NCBI GenBank assembly: GCA_022113835.1
Contig: JAILWY010000011.1
Span: 4,836,001 to 4,900,000, forward strand
From: Atopsyche davidsoni
Taxonomy: Eukaryota; Arthropoda; Insecta; Trichoptera; Hydrobiosidae
Direction of reading: 5' to 3'
Length of the DNA: 64,000 bases
The first letter of the stretch is position 1. Each line of letters opens with the position of its first letter. A program made the position numbers and the translations under genes. Shown here piece by piece: positions 36,225 to 46,701 of this stretch. The notes beneath the pieces are model-generated. The model saw only the letters and a program-made list of their open reading frames with translations, had not been told where the DNA came from and did no database searches.

Positions 36225-38112
36225 AGTTGTAGAAACCAGTCACCAATAAAATAAAATAGTCATTTTGAAAACTTGACGGAAGTGTTCAGAGCCAGCAGAA
36301 GTCAATGAAGAAAAAAGATATGATAAACGTTATTACATGATGATACTTTTGTAGTTATTTCTCATGACCGTCTTCGGCAACTTTTTACGTTGGCACTATC
36401 GTTCGATGAAGTAAAAAGTTGTCGAAATCTTTCACCAATAAAATAAAACACTCATCCTCAAAGCTTGATAGAAGCCTTCAGGCCCAGCTGCATGAAAAAG
36501 AAGACACGATAAAAAGAAAAGTGACGCTGTCTCACGTCATTACTTGATGATACTTTTGTGATTTTTCCACTTTTACGTTGGCACTATCGTTCGACACAGC
36601 AAGTCTGTCGAAATCAGTCGCTTGACAGAAGCGTTGAGAGTCGGAAGCGACACTGTTTCACGCCATAATCTGGTGATACTTGAGTGATTTTTCCACATGT
36701 GTTATTTATTGGTGATTTTACCGCCGGCACTGTTGTTTGATGAGGAGAAAGGTTGGGGAAATCGGTCACGAACACTCGCAACATGAAGAAAGCGTTGAGA
36801 ACTCACGTCTTGGTGACATTTGAGTGATTTTTTCACATGTGTTATTTATTGGTGATGCGTATGCGATTTGCGTAGGCACTACCGCTGGAACTGTCGTTTG
36901 ACGATGCGAAAAATTCCGGATACAATACAGCAGCCATTTTCAAAACATGACAAGTGTTGAGAGTCAAAGAGGACACTGTCTCACGTTTTGGTGATAATTG
37001 AGTGATTTTTTCACATGTGCTATTTTGTTGGTGATTTTACCGCTGGAACTGTCGTTCGATGAGGTGAAAGATTGCGGAAACCGGCCACGAACACAAAAGA
37101 ACAGTCATCTTCAAAACATGACGGAAGCGTTGAGAGTCGAAGCGACACTGCCTCACGTCTTGGCGACATTTGAGTGATTTTTTCACATGTGCTATTTTGT
37201 TGGTGATTTTACCGCTGGAACTGTCGTTCGATGAGGCAAAAGGTTGTGGAAGCCGGTCACGAACACAAAAGAGCAGTCATCTTCAAAGCTTGACAAAAGC
37301 GTTGAGAGTAGAAGGCAACACTGCCCCACGTCTTGGCGACATTTGAGCGATTTTTTCACATGTGCTATTTTGTTGGTGATTTTACCGCTGGAACTGTCGT
37401 TCGATGAGGCAAAAGGTTGTGGAAGCCGGTCACGAATACAATAAAGCAGTCATCCTCAAAGCACGACAGAAGCTCTGAGAGTCGAAGGGGACACTGCCCC
37501 ACGTCTTGGCGACATTTGAGCGATTTTTTCACATGTGTTATTTTATTGGTGATTTTACCGCTGGCACTGTTGTTTGATGAGGAGAATGGTTGGGGAAAAC
37601 CGGTCACGAACACTCACAACACGAAGAAAGCGTTGATAGTCGAAGGCGACACTGCCTCACGTCTTGGCGACATTTGAGTGGTTTTTTCACATAAGCTATT
37701 TTATTGGTTATTTATGCGTATCGTTTGACGAGGTGAAATATTGCGGAAATCGGTCACGAACACAACAGAGCAGCCATCCTCAAAGCTTGACAAAAGCGTT
37801 GAGAGTAGAAGGCGACCTGCCCCACGTCTTGACGACACTTGAGCGATTTTTTCACATGTGTTATTCTATCGGTGATTTTACCGCCGGCACTGTTGTTAGA
37901 TGAGGCGGCTGGGTGCGGAAGCCGGTCACGAACACAAAAGAGCAGTCATCTTCAAAACATGACGGAAGCGTTGAGAGTCGAAGGCGACACTGCCTCACGT
38001 CTTGGCGACATTTGAGTGATTTTTTCACATGTGTTATTTTACTGGTGATTTTACTGCTGGAACTGTCGCTCGATGAGGTGAAAGATTGCGGAAACCGGTC
38101 ACCAACACGGCA
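36225..38112. repeat. Tandem array of a 173-bp satellite, about 11 units
   Basis: The core GTTCGATGAGG (or a one- to three-base variant) recurs at 36401, 36589, 36735, 36896, 37054, 37226, 37399, 37572, 37723, 37895 and 38067. Spacing is 172-173 bp among later units and irregular (146-188) among earlier ones. Each unit also carries a GATTTTACCGCTGG-like block, CGGTCACGAACAC, GTTGAGAGT, CACGTCTTGG and TTTTTTCACATGTG. The left end is most diverged (older), with partial homology from about 36225; the right end stops abruptly against the GC-rich promoter at 38113. Since 173 is not a multiple of three, the overlapping open frames here are by-products of repetition. Confidence 0.92.
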
Positions 38113-38529
38113 GAGTGTTGGTGTTGGCGGGGAGGTGTTGCGCAGGCCCCGCGCCGGCCAATGCGGGTCCCCTCGGGCCGGGGCGCGGGGCGGAGGCGCT
38201 TGCTCAGTCCTTCACGGCTGCGGCGGCGCTCGGTTGCTTGCGGCGACTTGTCCCCGCGACGACCCGCCAAAGTTACATCGCGAAAGAACAAGACGAAAAG
38301 TTGGGCCCAGCGCGAAGATCGCCCCCAACAAGTGATCGCCGGAGCGCGCGCTCATTTCCGCTCCGTTCCGAGTAGCCGCGCGTCGGGCTCGGTGTGTTTT
38401 GTGCGAGTTTCGTGCGGTCGTTTTTTTTTTTTTTTTTTTTGTCGTATGAAAGTAATGTAACCTTACTTTGAAACATGCATGTGGGTGATCGCTCTGGATT
38501 ATATAACCGGCGAGCGGTGCCGGGATGAA
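38113..38529 (+). promoter_or_regulatory. GC-rich, TATA-containing promoter
   Basis: A CpG-dense block at 38113-38400, far richer than anything nearby, is followed by an 18-base T run at about 38421-38440 and a TATATAA box at 38500-38506. A start site near 38530 is inferred from the TATA position. The product of the gene is unknown because no downstream coding exon was found in the window. Confidence 0.5.
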
Positions 38530-38748
38530 TGCTCGCGATTTGCATAAAAATGTTTTGCCCCTGTACGCGTTGTATCCGCGCAGTGATGTCGGCCGCGAGT
38601 TGACGTTGTGCCAATAAAGTTTTGCATGTCCGCTGTCTGCGAATGTGCAAATGAACCTTCGCGGATTATCTGCCCCTGTGGACCGAGTCGCTGCCGTGAT
38701 TTGTTCCCCGCTTCTAGTGCAAATCCATCCCGTCGCATTGGATCCGCG
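38530..38748 (+). other. Probable first exon of an unidentified plus-strand gene
   Basis: The region ends at GCG|GTGAGT, a strong donor at 38749. Within it a frame opened by ATG at 38626 (MSAVCECANEPSRIICPCGP...) is open through the donor, so it could be coding, but many such promoter-proximal ATGs are untranslated or uORFs. The following 25 kb contain no recognised exon, which would imply a very long first intron, as is usual for developmental and neural genes in insects. Strand and exon limits are inferred from TATA and donor only. Confidence 0.45.
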
Positions 38749-41700
38749 GTGAGTACGGTCGATTCATTTTTTGAAAAGTACAATAATGTTGCAGCGATCG
38801 CCATCGGCCTCTCGTTTTATCGCGCGACGAATTCTGCGAGTCGTGTTTATTTTATTGTTACATAACCTTGATGTCAAATATTCTAGAATTATTCAATGCA
38901 CGACTGCGACTATATATTGATGTCATCCAGCGAATGTGCTATATAGGGGCATGTGAATTTCGTCAAGTGCGTTGAGTGAAATTATTTATTTTAAATACGC
39001 AAGTACTATATGTATTTGAAACAAATTCGTAAACTAAGCCAAAAAAATACGTTTAGTAAGTTTGATTTTTTAAATAGTTTATGTACACTTGTTTCTCATT
39101 GCTATAGATTGTAACCGGAAGCTATACTAAAAGATACATTTATAACTTGAAAACTATAATACATTTTTGGTGTATAAACCTCCGCACTGACTCGATTTTC
39201 AATCACACGTGATGGACGTCCAATGGATGAGGTTAGTTTAACTCGAGCTACCTTCATTAAAGTTACAAACTATTTAAACAATCCTTAATTAGGCTTCGGA
39301 TCACACTGGGGGTTTCATCCCCCACACGCAAACTTGCTAATTAACTTTCAGGCCTTAGATGAATTCACTCTCTGAAATAATTCAACCGACGCGCTTCCTC
39401 CAAGTAAACGCCTTCCTCTTCCTCTCGCTTTTCAATGGACAATCGGCCATTTTGCGGCATTCTCACTTCTTCCCTTCCCGAGGACACAATGCAAACGTCG
39501 GACCAATTGTGTTTTGATTTTTTTTATTTTCCGTCGGTCTGATTGTTTTTTTTTTTCACGCGCCGCCCTGCTGGGGGGCTAATTTTTCGTAATGGAAGGC
39601 ATCTTTATAATTTGGGGCGATTCGCAAGGTTTTTTAGGTGGTGTTAATTTTATTACTCCCGGAGAATGAACGCCGAGCGGAGGAATGGAAATTTTCCACT
39701 TAAGTGGGTTTTGAAAAAAAAAGTTTTAATATTTGCCATTAAGGCACCACCGAGCATAATTATTTTGATTGTTTTATTATTTTATTGTACTGTAGCAGTG
39801 ATGTAACATAATTAATAAATTTATTTTAATATATGGCTTGTCTTTGAGAGCAGTGGGGGCTTCACAGAGAACAGAAACTCCTCATGAGTCACTCATCAAT
39901 ACCTTCCCAAAGAATACATTTTAAAACCTATTTTATTAATTTGAAAAATGCGAGAAACGATTTTTAATGAAAATTGATATTTTTAATTTTACATCGAATT
40001 TTGTTTTGCTCGATCAAAAAATCTAGTTTTGTCTTATCAGTGTTCAAAGGGGTCTTATTTTAATTTTTTTTTTAATAACCTACCCAAGTTTAATTTGTTT
40101 GATCAAAATGTTTTAAATTATTCCCAAATATTGTAGCGAACGTTTTGCAAAATAAATGAGTATATTTTCTTATTCTCTGAACAAATGAGATTAAATAAAA
40201 AACTTGGAAATTTAATAAGACATTACGTCTTTCACCGAAGAAGATTTATACTAATTGCGAATTATCAAGAATGAAGGAACAGGCAACAATTGTAGCGGCA
40301 CAGCCGTGGCTATTTAATTTTCACAAAGGAAACCTTTCCGCCAGCACTTGCAACACTGGCCAACAAAAGGAAATCGACGGAAAATAAAATAATGATAATG
40401 TGATATAAAATAGGCAATAGGCGTGCGAGGGGAGCTTCTTTCATGGAGACACGATATTTCGTGTATTTTCTCCGCTGCAAGACAAAGATGTCAGTCATCA
40501 TGTGAAAAGACCCGAATTAGTGAAGTGTTCTACATTATTTTCTAGGAGGTGGAAAAGGGAGAATAAAGATAATATTTTTATTTATATATATATTTTTTCG
40601 TTATAAAATCAATACATAAAAATAATAACGTCGGAAATATTTCCACAAAGGTTTTTTCATAAAAATTATATACGTACACAACAGTTTTTCAAAGTACGAC
40701 AAACATCACACTGTACAAATATGCATTTAATTGAAAAGTTTGTAATCTGTATTTGAACATTTGTGATATGTTAATCAAATATCATTTAAAAGTTTTATTA
40801 ATAAAAAATATTTCACGTGTGAAAACTACAATTTTAATGAGTTTTAAGCGAAATCTATATATTTTGATTGAATCTATATATTACTTGCTATTTCTTTGTC
40901 ATAATACTGAAATATTTGTGCCTCGGCACTATACTTGTCGGATAATAACATGCGTTTTGAAATACCGTGTATTTTAAATAAATGTAGATATTCATATTAT
41001 ATAATGTTATGGCTCAAACTTTTCATTGTTGTATTTATAATATTTTTTGCTCGTCAAAGAAGGTTTGAATCCATTTTGAGCGAAAAATATTTTTGATTGT
41101 ATTAAAAGGAGATACAACCTGCCTTTGATACAGTAAATATTCTATGATTTTTACGTATTCAACAAGGCAACAAATAGCCGCAGTTGCCTCTGATTCTTTT
41201 GCGATCCTCCTACTCTTTTGATTATAGATTTGAGTATTATCAAATACGATCTCTGATATAAGACACGAATAGTCTGAATTCACACATTACGTGAAGCTTC
41301 ACGAAAAATAAATAAAACATAGGCGGGTATGTTTTTGTAACCTTTTTGAGGCTTTGGCCACAAATCAAGAGGCTTTCATCCTGTGTAAACTATTTTATCT
41401 TACCTCATCCTGTTTTCATTGAGGCTTCCTTTTTAAAATAAAAATTATTAAATAAACACTGTGGGTATTGTACTCTGGGCCTCCGGGAAAGAGTCGCTAG
41501 TCACGATATCGGGAAACCCCCGGGGAGGCTGTTTAACCCCCGCTGCCTACTTCGATTCGGCACTAAGCGCCGGGTTTTCACGGGCAGCACTACGTTTTTA
41601 CGAAGAAAGGTAGCAAGATCGAATAAAAAACACAATCGTAGAACAGATGTAATAGAAAAGTGTAAACAAACTCTCAAAGCAATTTATTTAACGTCAACAT

Positions 41701-42635
41701 GAAGCTATTTTATTGAACAAATTAAAAATGGTCAACTGACTAAGTACGTTTCCCACAATTTATTTTATTGGATACAGATAATGTAACTCATGTCACATCA
41801 ACATATTATACATAAAAAAATACACATATAACAAAAACGCTGTAACGGGATTAAAAAAATAGCATCAGCGGTTTATTTTCATATTAATGAGATTATTTTA
41901 TAAACTGTCTTTGACATTTTTGTATATTTATATCAGGTATGCCTGATATCGATATATATATTTATATTTATATGTAAGTTTTCGGATATATGAATCAAGT
42001 CACGAAAAACCTATAAACATCTGTAACGACAAAAACGTTCATTAAAAATGAACCTTCAGTAGAGCATATTTGTTACTAATATGTATTTACAGCTGTGGTC
42101 AAAATCTTTAAGGATGGGGGGGCAAAACGTCGATACTGATCACTTGAAGCACCTCAACACCCAAGAAACTTAGTAATATACTTAAAATTAGTACATACAT
42201 GGAAACTATCTATTTACAGTCAACTAGACACAGCTTGGTTATATTTGCAGAAAGGTCTGCCGCGAGAGGGTCGGAGTGTAAATTTGCCTTCTCCGTTATC
42301 ACGAAATCAATATGGGAGAGAATGAATTAAACTATTTGGTTTCTGAAATTAAATTAAACTCTTGTTATTTTAACATTACATTACAATTGTGTTGAATAAT
42401 AGGAGTGGGTGTTTTTGAACAATCTATTAACATTAGAATCACATTATTCAATATTTCTCTTTCAACATTGAATTTTAAACTGTGCATATATTTTATAAAA
42501 TATAGAACTAACCTGTATTTTTATGTGAGAATAAAAAGCGTTGAAAGTTATTTTGATCAATTAGCTGATTTTAAAACATGACTTGCCCAAAGAGACACGC
42601 TATATATTTTTTATTTTTGATGTATCCGTTTATTC
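38749..42635. other. Putative intronic DNA with GC-richer islands
   Basis: No coding exon recognised. Less AT-rich blocks at about 39285-39720, 40290-40480 and 41460-41610 stand out; the last contains CCCCCGGGGAGG and GCGCCGGGTTTTCACGGGC. An 8-bp palindromic hairpin (ATATCAGG, TATG, CCTGATAT) is at 41930-41949. Blocks of this kind in a long intron often are conserved non-coding elements, but conservation cannot be judged from one sequence. Confidence 0.45.
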
Positions 42636-43692
42636 CAGTGGCTCTCAAACTCTTCTGGCCCACGGACCCTCTTTCATGGTCAAAACTTGCCCATGGACCC
42701 CATTTCATAGTCAAAACTTGCTCACGGACCCCCTTTCATAGTCAAAACTTGCCCATGGACCCCCTTTCATAGTCAAAACTTGCCTACGGACCCCCTTTCA
42801 TAGTCAAAACTTGCCCATGGACCCCCTTTCATAGTCAAAACTTGCCTACGGACCCCCTTTCATAGTCAAAACTTGCCTACGGACCCCCTTTCATAGTCAA
42901 AACTTGCCCACGGACCCCATTTCATAGTCAAAACTTGCCTACGGACCCCCTTTCATAGTCAAAACTTGCCCACGGACCCCCTTTTATAGTCAAAACTTGC
43001 CTACGGACCCCCTTTCATAGTCAAAACTTGCCTACGGACCCCCTTTCATAGTCAAAACTTGCCCACGGACCCCATTTCATAGTCAAAACTTGCCTACGGA
43101 CCCCCTTTCATAGTCAAAACTTGCCCACGGACCCCCTTTTATAGTCAAAACTTGCCTACGGACCCCCTTTCATAGTCAAAACTTGCCTACGGACCCCCTT
43201 TCATAGTCAAAACTTGCCCACGGACCCCATTTCATAGTCAAAACTTGCCTACGGACCCCCTTTCATAGTCAAAACTTGCCCACGGACCCCCTTTTATAGT
43301 CAAAACTTGCCTACGGACCCCCTTTCATAGTCAAAACTTGCCTACGGACCCCCTTTCATAGTCAAAACTTGCCTACGGACCCCCTTTCATAGTCATAACT
43401 TGGCCACGGACCCCATTTCATAGTCAAAACTTGCCTACGGACCCCCTTTCATAGTCAAAACTTTTTGTTATATTTTACTTAGGACGTAAAAATCGCTAAT
43501 AATGTATTCATTGTTATTTATTTTAACTTCCATATTAATAAAAATGTGTCATAATTGCATTATTTTATATTAAATCTTGCGCGGACCCCCTGACGTTGTT
43601 CAGGGACCCCAAATCGATTTTAATTTTCTAAGGACCCTTGAATGATCCCAGGGATCCCCTGGGATCCGCAGGGACCACTTTGAGAAGCACTG
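42636..43692 (+). mobile_element. Complete non-autonomous hAT element with expanded minisatellite
   Basis: The left end CAGTGGCTCTCAAACT (42636) and the right end, reverse complement CAGTGCTTCTCAAAGT (43692), are hAT-type terminal inverted repeats. The element is flanked by a perfect 8-bp target duplication GTTTATTC (42628-42635 and 43693-43700), the size typical of hAT insertions. It has no transposase. The interior is mostly a 31-bp tandem repeat (42662-43467). The right subterminal region has a 10-bp hairpin (43644-43653 with 43657-43666) and GGACCCC motifs akin to the repeat unit, so the unit probably arose from the element's own subterminal sequence. Confidence 0.93.
42662..43467 (+). 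repeat. 31-bp minisatellite, 26 copies, with 155-bp higher-order pattern
   Basis: Unit ACGGACCCCCTTTCATAGTC plus AAAACTTGCCT. Copies start every 31 bp with no indel from 42662 to 43437 (25 exact periods). Variants are not random. A five-unit block (type CCATTTCATAG, common, type CTTTTATAG, common, common) recurs with its first member at 42910, 43065 and 43220, i.e. every 155 bp. The last such variant is at 43406 after six units. Confidence 0.95.
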
Positions 43693-43700
43693 GTTTATTC

Positions 43701-44195
43701 AATAGGAAATGCTATAAATTTTATTTCTCCGTCAATATTGGTTTATCGTAGATTTAATGCCTGCGCGTTATATCGAAGGAGCAATACTCGTTCGTTGTTT
43801 TTTTACAAGTCCACAAACGACCCCCACAATAAGGGGGTGCAGAGTTGCGCCGGTACAGGGTGGGCTGCACAGAAGACAGTCCTATTAATGATCTCATGGT
43901 ATTGATTGAGGGTGGGGGTGGCCAGAGGGCGGAGGCTCCATCGGTAGGGCTTCGCCCACGTGTGTGTTTTTGTTAACCCCCGGTTCTCTCTCTGATACAA
44001 TGCGACCCATGATAAACAGAAATATATTTAGTTATTTTATAAATAAGTAGGATAAGCTTATACGCTGTCTTTACCGCTGAGCCTTTGAGGTATTACATGT
44101 TTTTTTTTTAAGCGTGAACACATGAAGCAATAAGGTTTGATTATATTGTAGTCAAATTTATATCGTATCGTTAACTAAAACCTGAGATTCACCAA
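43701..44195. other. Intervening DNA with a GC-rich patch
   Basis: At 43803-44000 the DNA is distinctly GC-richer and the minus strand is open for 65 codons (containing LATPTLNQYHEIINR). It may be a fragment of a retroelement, but I cannot place it. The rest is AT-rich. Confidence 0.3.
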
Positions 44196-44565
44196 ATGTT
44201 ATGTCGTCTCAGTTTTCCTTCATGGAGTCGAAGCCTGGACACTCAAGACAGCTACTATGCGAAGAATTGAGGCGGCAGAAATGTGGCTGTATAGGAGAAT
44301 CCTTAAGATACAATGGGTTGACCGCGTCACAATGAAATAGTCGAAAGGTCTCCTATTTTGGCCTCATTTTTCGTAACAATAAGTATGGCATTCTCCAGCT
44401 GATTGTCCAAGGAAAAAAGGGGAAGTTCACGTGAATGCGGAATTTGCGCCAGTGGCTGGAGATCGGAAGTGCAGTCGTATTGGTGAGACTGGCCCAGGAT
44501 GGAGACAGGTTCGTGGAAATGGTCACCAATCTTCTATGAGGAGAGGCAACAGAAGAAGAAGTTTA
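44196..44565 (+). mobile_element. LINE 3' end (endonuclease-reverse transcriptase tail), inactive
   Basis: Translates as FLHGVEAWTLK, then TMRRIEAAEMWLYRRILK and WVDRVT, the C-terminal tail typical of insect endonuclease-reverse transcriptase LINEs. It then has a stop and frameshifts before LQLIVQGK and MVTNLL. It ends with a GAAGAAGAAG-type 3' tail. Only the last 370 bp are present, a usual 5'-truncated insertion. Confidence 0.75.
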
Positions 44566-44591
44566 TTAAAAATATTTCCTTACAAATAATT

Positions 44592-45112
44592 GCGTTCTTC
44601 TTCTTCTAATGCCTCTCCTCATAAGAGGTTGGTGACCATTTCATCGAACACATTTCTATGCCCTTTTTTCCTTCAATTTTGCCTTGGACAATCAGCTGTA
44701 GGATGCATTATTTACTATTAAGAAAAATGTGGCCAAAATAGAAGATCTTATGCTTTTTTATCAACGCCAAGAGCTGTGCAAGACCATGGTATTTTAAGGG
44801 TTCTCCATCGCATAGGAGCTGTCTTTAGTGTCCAAGTTTTAAATAACTAAGACGACACAACACTTGGTGAATATCCAGCGAGATTTCAGTATTATATCTC
44901 AAGAGCATAGTCCTTTCCTCAAGTAATAAAACGTACTTTGTGTTGTACTGTTTTCTCAATCCTCATATTAATTTCCTGGTCAGGATCCCAGTTCTCATTT
45001 AACCAGCTGCCTAAGTATTTAATATTTTATTTTACTCTCTCCACTACTTAGTTATCAATGTCGATATTGAAGTTGTCAATCAACTCTGCTGACAACCGTA
45101 ATACTTGTAATA
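44592..45112 (-). mobile_element. LINE 3' end, second copy in opposite orientation, inactive
   Basis: On minus, YLGSWLNENWDPDQEINMR is followed by RIEKTVQHKVRF, then a degraded version of the same tail found in the plus copy (KTWTLKTAPM, MVTNLL), ending in the same 3' sequence. It extends further 5' than its partner. Several stops make it non-functional. The two copies meet 3' end to 3' end with 26 bp between them. Confidence 0.75.
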
Positions 45113-45781
45113 TTTGTAATACCGTAATACTTGTTTATATTTTGAATTTTGCTTTAAAAAATAACACAAAATGACTAAAACGCCAAATGTTTTATATCAT
45201 CGTTAAATACGTATAAAATTGACACTACAAATTATCCCAAATAACCTTGTATTTTAACTCCATTCACATCGGAAAAATCTGTAATTTTTTTAAGGAAATC
45301 CCTAATGAAATGTTATGCTGTGTGAAATATATTTTTATTTTCCATCTACTACACAAATAACAAACAATCCCGGAAATTTCGCGAGTGTATATTTTCAATA
45401 AATAGTCTAGTTACGCCCATACGGCCTGTAAATACAATGGGGGGAAGATAATTAAAACTGAGCACACGAGCTGCGAAAGCAAAGGCGCTTCAGGAAGTTC
45501 GAGCGTTGGTAAAACAGGCAACCAACATGCCGACAATTTCAGCAAAATAAACACTAATGGCGGCCTATGTGGGCCTCGAGAGCCACGCCGGTAATTCAAT
45601 AAGACAGATTGCTTTTGAATTTAATAATGCCTCTCCTTGCGGTGTAATTTTATAATTAAATAATGTATCCTCCAGGTTATTCTTTTGAACCGCGCGAGTT
45701 ACAAAGATTACCCATCAAAGTATCGGATGTATAATAATGAATGTGAAATTATGTTTCATAATTATTTTTAGGATACTTGCT
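45113..45781. other. AT-rich DNA with one GC-richer block
   Basis: A less AT-rich block at about 45405-45640 shows no recognised coding capacity on either strand; the open minus frame 45411-45599 is unassigned. Possibly a non-coding regulatory block. Confidence 0.35.
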
Positions 45782-46145
45782 TGTACTCTATCCCGCTTTA
45801 CGCGACCCCGTTATAAAATGCCTCGCATTACGCGAATTTCTTACGTATTTAAGAATGTGTATGAACATAATGTAATCATTGACTTATCTTAAAAATTAAA
45901 AAACAGCGTTGGGTGCTATGAACGTATTTTACAAGAACGTAAAAGAAACGCTACCCAAAAGACAATACATGTATTTTTCAGTAAAAATAACATGTAAAGT
46001 ATTCTTAGAATTAAAGTGATTCATATTTTTTTGTATTAATTTTTGACTATGTATGTATGTTTAATCGTAAACTCCGATACACGCGAATTTCACTTAACGC
46101 GATTTTCTCCGAAACGTATCCCTCGCGTAAAGCGAGGTTTTATTA
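45782..46145. mobile_element. MITE remnant with pogo/Tigger-like ends
   Basis: The right end, read as reverse complement, gives AAAACCTCGCTTTACGCGAG. The left end has ATCCCGCTTTACGCGACC. Inside, CATTACGCGAATTTCTTACG and the reverse of ACTTAACGCGATTTTCTCCG are also related. CCTCGnTTTA-type ends are characteristic of pogo/Tigger elements. Exact ends and the TA duplication are not resolved, and no transposase is present. Confidence 0.45.
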
Positions 46146-46370
46146 TATATAATTTACGTATGTCTATTTTTTGGATTGAACGTCAATCAAGTGCGTATTT
46201 ATTACCCATTACGGGTTTATTATATTATTACTAATATGATTAAGCACATCGGTTCACATATAAAAGATGATTAAAGAAATTCTCATAAAAATATCATCAT
46301 GATTTGAACCCACATCCCCAGGCTTACATGGCCGGTGTACTGACCATTGTACTAACGAACCACACCCATT
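46146..46370 (-). mobile_element. tRNA-Thr-related SINE, copy A
   Basis: On minus, a tRNA-like core runs from the CGTTAGTACAATGG A-box region through CACCGGCCATGTAAGCC (anticodon-arm-like) to the B box GGGTTCAAATC. It is followed by a tail GTGAACCGATGTGCTTAATC and a 3' part ending GACGTTCAATCCAAAAAATA. The core resembles tRNA-Thr(TGT), whose loop is CTTGTAA; the base before the anticodon is A instead of the invariant T, so it is not a functional tRNA. Other copies are at 54870 and 55852. Confidence 0.6.
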
Positions 46371-46497
46371 TAACAATAATATTAGTAATATATAATTTAA
46401 TAAGCATAAACTCTGACATACCCAAAATAGAGAATACTTAAACGTCACTAACAATTTAAGATCACCCAAAAAAACGAAGTAAGCAAATCGCACCCAC

Positions 46498-46701
46498 CGT
46501 GGCTCATGGCTGAAAATTTGGAGGGTGTTTCAGAATTTGTAATCACATTATTATTACTGAAGTTGGTGTTCTTCGAGTGGCCCCCCTGCGCGCCGGGCAG
46601 GCTGGTGTCAAGCGGCGCGGGGGCGGGGGATGACGTGGGTCGCGGGGGTGTCAACCGGCCAGCCCTCCGACCTCGGACCTCACCCCCGGAGCGGACACTG
46701 C
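46498..46701 (-). CDS. Candidate internal coding exon, minus strand, unknown gene
   Basis: A 204-nt interval between an acceptor-like TTATTTGGGGTAG and a donor-like ACG|GTGGGT stays open on the minus strand. It encodes a Pro/Ala/Arg-rich start (TPPRPTSSPAPAPLD) and a Ser/Asn-rich end (NTNFSNNNVITNSETPSK). GC-rich composition in an AT-rich region and low-complexity residues fit an exon of a neural or transcription regulator, but no family is recognisable and no partner exons were found. The plus strand is also open across much of it, so the call is tentative. Confidence 0.3.

Noticed and set aside
37244..38335. Several overlapping open frames (for example 37244-37444, 37417-37677, 37913-38335) with similar products
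   Set aside because: They arise from the 173-bp tandem repeat. The period is not a multiple of three and the frames change unit by unit, so they are not a gene family.
42662..43467. CRISPR-like regular repeats
   Set aside because: The 31-bp units are directly adjacent without unique spacers, lie in a eukaryotic hAT element and show minisatellite variants.
43803..44000. Minus-strand open frame of 65 codons as a gene
   Set aside because: GC-rich and surrounded by transposon debris; possibly retroelement-derived, but I could not name a domain, so no gene is called.
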